This document shows positions 57,601-64,000 of a stretch of 64,000 nt of DNA, in pieces (position 1 is the stretch's first letter; each line of letters starts with the position of its first letter). The translations under genes were made by a program, and so were the position numbers. The DNA is taken from the NCBI GenBank assembly GCA_921293015.1, contig OV121090.1, forward strand, positions 310,001 to 374,000. Reading direction: 5' to 3'. The notes beneath the pieces are model-generated. The model was not told where the DNA came from, did not search any database, and saw only the letters and a program-made list of their open reading frames with translations. Origin of the DNA: Phorcus lineatus (taxonomy: Eukaryota > Mollusca > Gastropoda > Trochida > Trochidae).

Positions 57601-60600
57601 TATAGTGCGCTATCCCCTTGTAGTAGTAATGTTTTGTCTGCGCCATGGCTGTCCACGTGAAGGGGAGATAACTCTTGACCGGCTCTGCCGACATCATTCT
57701 ATGTGTATCTCTGAATTTCTCAGATACCTGAAATATTGACTTTCATCTTAGAGTTGATTTTGAAATACTGTTAAGGTAACAAGAAAAATTGCACCACAGA
57801 ACAGACCTGAAACTACGAAGTTATCATCAACTGACTGTTCATATCATAACTGACCATTCACGATCAATGCCTATGAAATTACTTGTTTGGCTCATTTGCA
57901 GGAAAGCTTTTAAGAATGAAAGATGAACAGCATTTAGGTTTTCGGTTTCATGTTTCCAACTTTTTATAATGAAATATACATTTATAATTGGAAATATTTC
58001 GGAGTTACATTTGATGACGATTGAAGTAATTATTTAATAATCTTCCTTACAGTTATGTTTTGTCACATTAACTTCTGTGAAGAAATTTTGATTTTCTTAG
58101 ATATCATTTCTAGATAAAGACAGAAATCAGAGCTGTATAGGGTCTCATACTGACCATGGCTGCCTCCTGGGCCACCTTGGTGAGCTGCAGCACTCCGGAG
58201 GGGAGACCACTCACGGTCAGACTCTCGAACACACACTCCTGGGCCTGAGCCTAATCGTAGGATATCAATAAGGATGTTAGATGGCAAAGTTAAGTGGTGG
58301 GGTGGATTGGTAGGGGGGAGTTGTGGTGAGACGAGGTGTAATTTTGGTGGAGTGTTGAGGTATAGTGTGACTAGGTGTAATTTGGAAGTGGGTGAGATGA
58401 GGTGAGTTGCAGGTGTGGTATGATGTGGAATGGTGTGGTATGGTTTTGTGTAGTGGAGAATTTGTGGCATGTTATGTGGTATGGTGTAACACAGTGTGGC
58501 ATGGTATGGTTTGATGTGGTGTGGCGTGGCATGGTGTGATGTGGTGAAACAGTGGCATGGCATGGCATGATTTGGTGTGGCATGGCATGGTGTGATGTGG
58601 TGTAGTGAAACACAGTGTAACATGGTGTGGCGTGATGTGATAAGATGTGGTGTAGTGTGATGTGGTATGGTGTGGTGTTGTGTTGTGCGATGTGGCATGG
58701 CGTGATGTGGTGAAACACAGTGTGGCATGGCATGGTGTGATGTAGTGTGGTGAAACAGTGTAACATGGTGTGGTGTGATATGATATAATGTGATGAATTG
58801 CGATGTGATGTGGTGTTGTGCGATTTGATGTGATATGATGTGGGTTGATGTGCTGTGATGTGATGTGTGGTGAATCCCAGTTTAGCAGTGCGTGACTTGC
58901 CATGGTGTGGTGTGATGTGATCTGATGTGGTGTGGTGTGGTGTGGTGTGGTGTTTTGACCCGGTGCTGGGAAGGCAAGGCAACTCAGGAGATTATATGAA
59001 TGTAGTGAATGCTTCACTTTTATGGTGGATTGGCAATGACATCTTTTGTATAAAGACCAACAATTATCTTATTGAACCAATATTTTTTTATAACTATGTA
59101 ATGTATAAACCCATGGTGTCAAGGAAGTAAAAATAGAGTTCCCAATTACAATTTCTAATGAAAGGCCTATTCTTGATACACAAAACATTGACAATTCAAA
59201 ATATTAGGAAAACATATCCATCAAATTCTAACAATAACCACATTGAGCCTCTGAAAGCTGACACATGTAACCAGTTCCACCCACCAGCAGCAACTGTACC
59301 AGCATGTTGAGTGTTTCAGGCTGCATGTCCATGCTGGGCGCGTGTTTAAAGTGCGTCTCGAGGTGTCGGAAATATCCTGCAGCTTTCTCAAATGCCTGGA
59401 TAGCTTCCTCTGGGTGCTTGATGCGGTCCTGGAATCATCAACATGGAATAGTGATAAGAGAACACATACTTTGAGTTTTATTGTGACACGACAACTACAG
59501 TGGGGGATCTAGGCGTTTCTGGAGTGTAACCCCCCTTCCCACCTCCTCTTGGACATTTATCAAAATCTACCGTAGAATTGATAACCCTTGGATATGTCAC
59601 TAAGCAAGATGTCCAGTCTCATGATACATATGAAAGGTCAAAGGTCAATGCACTCACACCTTTGTCTGTAGCTTGACAAACTACACATGACATTCGATAA
59701 ATTATAGTTTCAATCATTTTCTAACTAATAAATTTTACAACATTAATTGATGATATAACATAGCTCTCAATAATATTGCATATTAATTAATCAACTAACT
59801 CTGTTCATCTACATACCTGTTTACAAGCTATCTGTGTACAAAGAGCCCCAATGTTAAATAGTACACTTCCCTTCTCGAAACCAATCGCCTTCTGTGTGTT
59901 AGGGACACCTGTCAAACTGTCATACCTGCAGAAAAATTGCCTTTATTATTTTTTTTGGAGTAAGACATTAACAAAGAGTGAAGTTAGATAATGAAGGCTT
60001 GCAAGCGCTGATTGTGATTTTCTATTCTTGCACCACAAATTAATTGCTAGCCAATTTTACAAGACATAAAGTACAGCAAATTTGTTATTTGGGGGATCAC
60101 ATTTACTGCAAACATTCAAAATTCTGTACTTTTCAATCCCAACCATCAGAGTCACACTCCAATAACCAGCACTGAAAAAGTGTCCGAGTTTATAGATGCA
60201 GATATTGTTATCCCATCATTAATATTGTTGTTATTGTCAATTCTATATATGTATTTAGGGAAAGACAAAGTATATCTATATCTAGACTGACCCATGGAAG
60301 TGTATATACTGAAAGTATAAAGCATAAAGTATATCAATTATCTCAACTGACCCATGGAAGTGTATATATTTAAAGTATAAACCATAAAGTATATCAATTA
60401 TCTCAACTGACCCATGGAACTGTTATATATTGAATGTATAAAGCATAAAGTATATCTATATCTAGACTGACCCATGGAAGTGTATATATTGAAAGTATAA
60501 AGCATAAAGTATATCAATTATCTCAACTGATCCATGGAAGTGTATATATTGAATGTATAAAGCATAAAGTATATCAATTATTTCAACTGACCAGTGGAAG

Positions 60601-63051
60601 TGTATGGGGAGGTTTCCCTCCTCTGGGAAGAAGCGTCTCTCCACATAGTACAGCTGGTTGAAGTATTCGGTCAGCAGCTCAACACCGGACCAGTCTCTCA
60701 GTGGAGTTCGGATAGCCTGCATTCAGCAAAGATAATATTATCTAGAGCCTTTTAGTATTAGACTTATAACATAATTATCAAATTGTCAAATTATTTCCAT
60801 TTGATATTTTGCACTGTGATTTCAGTAGCTAATCAGCGACATCATTAAGAACCATGAACAGTTTTCTCAGAATTTGATGCAAAGTCAGATGTAGATAATA
60901 CTTTACTAATATGGTAATAGAGGTTCTTTTTCGTAAAAAGTTTTGATGTGAGTTTGCTTTTACACCAACATCGGGCTTAATTCGCTCATGAGTGAAAGTT
61001 TGCTGAAATTGATGTTATACCACTTGAGTCTTTATCTATAAAACCATTATCATCAGAAGTGAGATTGAGGCAGTAAACCAGAAACATTCCGAGTTGAACA
61101 TTAAGTCATTAGCATTTGATCAATATAACACCAGCGAAGTTACCAAGAAGCATAGGAAACCCTTGCAGAGAAATGGTCACAGTTTGTGAAAAGTATAAGA
61201 GATGAGTGGACGAACCTGTCTGAGATCAAGCAGCTCCTGTATCTCCTTGTCGAACTGTCGCCCGTCCTCGCTGTAGTGCTCCAGGATCACATCCTGCAGG
61301 GGAGTGGAATATACAGTTGATATACGTCTCATCTTATTGATATAGTTTCGTAATACAGGTGAGGTGTGTTTGGGTGGGGTATTTTGTGGGTTGGGTTGGG
61401 GTTGGGTGGGGAGAAGTTAGGTGAAGTGGGGCGGGGTGGGGTGGATCGGGGTAGGTGGGGTAGGGGGAAGTGAGTTGGAGTTGAGTGGAGTCAATCAGAG
61501 TGAAGTTGGTGAGGTGAGGTGCGATGAGGTAGGGTGAGGTGCGATGAGGTGAGGTGAGGAAGGTTCAGGTAGGTGGTTAGGTGGGTTGAGGTGTGTTGAG
61601 GTGAGGGTGGGTGGGGGTTGGTTGGGGTGTAAGGGGCAGTACAAAATTGTTTGGGTTTGGTTGGGTTGAAAGTGGGGTAGAAAGATGTTGGGGTGAGGAG
61701 GGATGGGGGAATTTGATATATTTGGATGAGGTTTGTTAAGGTCACATATGAGATGGGATGGGTTGAGGCAAAGTGAGGTGAGGTATGTCATATAACATCA
61801 TCGTTTCAAGTGACAAATGCAATATGGAGGGTGTATAATGATTGCGTATTCAACTCACCATGAAAGCCATCTTGAAGTCAGCCTCCTTGGTTTCTTTCAG
61901 CCCGAGAGGGATCATGGGCACACACTGGGAGCAGCTGCAACATGGTGGTTCAGTACGTGAGGAAAACATGACCTCTTGTTAACAACTTATCTAAAGTGAT
62001 AATATGACATTTCAACACTTGGAGACTAAAGGCTCTTTGCACAAAACAATCTTAACTATAAAGTTGAACTTAACTCTCTCTCTGTCTCTCTCTCTCTCTC
62101 TCTGTTTAACATTACGTTGGGGGTATCCTAAAGTCTTCCAATCTTTCAAGTGTTTTGTGAAAGAAGACCTGATGTTTGAAGCTTAAACATAAATAATTAT
62201 AGCCTCCATTGGTATTTTCTTTGAATACTCCAATGTAATGTTGTGGCAAACCTGGACACCCGGCTCTTTAAGAAGTCGACACACAGTCTACTATAAAAGT
62301 TCACCCATCACTTATCATACAACATGCCAATTGCCAGTGTATGAAGTAAGAATGAAAAGTTAATAGACCAAGAGTATGATTTTGTCAATAACAGGGCAAA
62401 ATAAAAGAAAAACCTCCAAGAGTAACCTGGTACCAGACTCATTTCATACATAATGCTTATTACTTGAGGAAGTATGTCAAATGATCGACAAACAAATGAA
62501 AGCGAGGGTAATACACACACTCACATGAGTTTCATAAAGTTTTATGGCACACTTCCGAGTGTAATAATTTCTTATTGCCAACTCTATTCCATGTAAATCA
62601 TTGAAATATTCAGGAAACAGTCTCCTTCTGTTACGATGGTCTGCTACAGTGATGTCACAAACAATGGTTTTAAGACATCGCAGACGATGAATTAAGGTAA
62701 CTTGCGTTAAAAAATCATTGTTAAGCAAAATTGATATGTGCACATGTGCTCATATTGAAAATATGTCACCACTTGTAATTAACCCCTTGAGTAATAAACT
62801 GATATTAAAGTCGATATGCCAATTACTTGTCACAGACCAAGAGCTAATTACAGGTAACATGCTGAAAGGCAGAGATATTGCACCTCGAGCAGCTTCAAGA
62901 GGTATATATGAGAGGTACCCACTTGTCATGCTGGTAGATCTCCACATTGCTGTTGAGTCCACACAGCTCCTCCTTCAGCAGTTGGATATTGGAATTGAAG
63001 AACGACAGCTCCACCGCTACCTGCTCTCGTAGCCGCTTGTTGTCCGTCGCT
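54682..63051 (-). CDS. RHPN: Rhophilin, Rho-binding scaffold (5' end missing)
   Basis: Cytoplasmic adaptor that binds GTP-Rho through an N-terminal HR1 domain and joins it to partners through BRO1 and PDZ domains. Thirteen minus-strand exons join in frame: 63051-62923, 61934-61859, 61293-61216, 60716-60592, 59925-59817, 59428-59285, 58250-58155, 57727-57571, 57303-57184, 56800-56680, 56086-55936, 55564-55415, 55044-54682, about 605 residues. Visible residues 1-43 are the tail of HR1 ([19 protein letters not shown]). The BRO1 domain follows (about 48-430), with [43 protein letters not shown] and WYDSLTGVP as in vertebrate rhophilins. The PDZ domain (about 449-528) has the carboxylate-binding loop GFGFSV. 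The end is a Ser/Lys-rich tail. The start of HR1 lies beyond 64000. Two splice junctions have been locally duplicated (56069-56220 and 60270-60600). Vertebrates have RHPN1 and RHPN2; this is probably the single ancestral gene. Confidence 0.92.
56069..56220. repeat. 80-bp duplication of a rhophilin acceptor junction
   Basis: AAACTTGGCCAGAG, the ACACACAATTGT block and CAAACTTAGTAACTTT occur twice, 80 bases apart. The right copy repeats the start of the exon 56086-55936 with its acceptor; using it would put TGA in frame within seven codons. Confidence 0.9.
58290..58960. repeat. GTGTGGTATGG-type low-complexity block in a rhophilin intron
   Basis: Degenerate array of TGTGGTG, TGATGTGG and TGGCATGG. 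On the plus strand it is almost purely G, T and A with very few C, so the gene's RNA is CA-rich here. Open frames read His/Thr/Pro and are artefacts. Confidence 0.93.
60270..60600. repeat. 60-bp tandem array built from a rhophilin donor junction
   Basis: Five copies of a 60-base unit lie in the intron directly after exon 60716-60592. Each carries CACTTCCATGGGTCAGT on the minus strand, a near copy of the true exon end and donor CACTTCCACTGGTCAGT. Because 60 is a multiple of three the exon frame stays open through part of the array. Confidence 0.95.
61360..61790. repeat. G-rich block in a rhophilin intron
   Basis: Long runs of GGTGGGG, GTTGGG and GTGAGGTG. The segment 61387-61411 has five runs of three or more G separated by TT or T, which fits a G-quadruplex. 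The G-rich strand is the template strand of rhophilin, so the RNA is C-rich. Confidence 0.88.
62074..62104. repeat. CT dinucleotide microsatellite
   Basis: CTCTCTCTCTGTCTCTCT-type run in a rhophilin intron. Confidence 0.9.
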
Positions 63052-64000
63052 CTGAAATAGATATCATTAATCAATTAACAAATCATACAAATAGTGTTTT
63101 GCATGTGTAACCCAGTGAATAATATAAATGGTTGCCTACAAGGGCAATCATATGGGGGTTTATATTTTACTCTTGAACAAAACATTACTTTTTAATTGTG
63201 AAGTGTCATAACAATGCCTTGATGCCATAGTTCACTAAGAATATTGAGTTCAAAATATACAGACACATCTTGGAACAAAAATCTAAATAAAGTCACAGCT
63301 ATTTTCTGTGCCAGAAGTCAGGTCAATGTCAAAGATAATGTGGATATCACTCAGCCATTTTCTGGGATTGCCACTTCTCTTGTATACTTGCTACTAACAA
63401 AGAAAAGAAAGAAAACTATTTCAAACTTTTTGGATTGTATAAGTCATAAGCCAACGAAAACAAAACAAAACCATTTCCACACAGAAAGAGCGAAGACTTT
63501 TCCTCTAACAAATGTTGACACCATAACTCTCTCTTCAGGTTGTGATGGTAAAATGACTTGTGTATCTAGTATTTACTGCTCTTAACAGGTCTAAAACATT
63601 TTTTTTCATGTTGTAATGTTAAAAAGAAATTGTTTATTTAGTACTTAGTGTTGTAAACAAAGTCAAAGATTTGGGACTGTAAGGTGATGAAAGAGCAATG
63701 TCCATATTGACTGAGAGTCGGCAGGAAAACACAGAGACTAACGGACTACAACAAAGCATTAGAACTAACACTCTTCCCCAAAACAGAACATCTTATTAAA
63801 GAATTATCTTGATCATGAACTATTTAATTGCCTTCCAGGTAATTAATGCAAAAACTTTCTCAATTGTAAAATTTGGGAATAAAAATTTACCGAATTTAAA
63901 ATAATCTAAAATTTGACCCTTGTTTAAACAGACTATACAATACATGTGCATATGTTTTGATCAAAAGTAAGGGATAAGACATGATGAAGCAAAGTATTCA
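63052..64000 (-). other. Rhophilin intron reaching the window edge
   Basis: AT-rich sequence upstream of the first visible rhophilin exon. No HR1-encoding exon was found, so at least one 5' exon lies beyond the edge. The plus-strand frame at 63244-63585 has no recognisable content. Confidence 0.6.

Noticed and set aside
58063-59017. Minus-strand His/Thr/Pro-rich frames of about 200 codons
   Set aside because: Low-complexity translation of the GT-rich intron block; overlapping frames are equally open and a rhophilin exon is embedded in another frame.
61491-61791. Minus-strand Pro/Thr/His-rich frames
   Set aside because: Translation of the G-rich intron block with no conserved pattern.

Overview
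This is a window of animal nuclear DNA. It has long AT-rich introns with GT-AG boundaries, AATAAA signals, many tandem repeats and a dense mix of transposons. The gene set (mitochondrial cysteine desulfurase, GMP reductase, rhophilin, a LOTUS-domain protein) together with L1/Tx1-like and DIRS-type retroelements fits an invertebrate, most likely a marine mollusc such as a bivalve. That placement is inference; no ribosomal or mitochondrial marker is present to prove it.

Layout from left to right. A 30-bp tandem array (1-480) and the minus-strand 5' part of a putative multi-LOTUS (OST-HTH) protein gene (647-3420, 3' end outside the window) come first. A 60/50-bp minisatellite (3647-5487) and a roughly 1-kb module repeated two and a half times (8131-10517) follow; that module carries a promoter-like segment and a possible first exon. 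The complete 13-exon plus-strand gene for NFS1, the mitochondrial cysteine desulfurase, runs from 12098 to 25702. Its second intron holds an apparently intact, antisense L1/Tx1-like LINE (13166-18967) with both ORFs open and a target-site duplication. A poor intergenic stretch (26937-30400) holds a decayed helicase fragment and a foldback element. The complete 7-exon plus-strand GMP reductase gene runs from 30401 to 43140, and its first intron carries a nearly complete DIRS retrotransposon (32566-38998) with inverted terminal repeats, an internal complementary region, gag, RT/RNase H and tyrosine recombinase. The 11.5 kb from 43141 to 54681 hold nested repeats, minisatellites and two weak candidate exons. 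The minus-strand gene from 54682 to 63051 is rhophilin (BRO1 and PDZ domains), whose 5' end lies beyond 64000.

The host genes do not form a functional cluster: NFS1 supplies sulfur for iron-sulfur clusters and tRNA thiolation, GMP reductase balances purine nucleotides, and rhophilin is a Rho-effector scaffold. The biology that stands out is mobile. Two near-intact retrotransposons of unrelated classes sit in early introns of housekeeping genes, several small inverted-repeat and SINE-like families recur two or three times within 64 kb, and two rhophilin splice junctions have been copied into tandem decoys. I found no clear new multi-gene system. The best leads are the DIRS element with its matching circle-junction region, the three-copy SINE-like family, the CRE-rich foldback family and the decoy splice-site arrays. 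All exon joins were made by eye from frame, splice signals and remembered family conservation.
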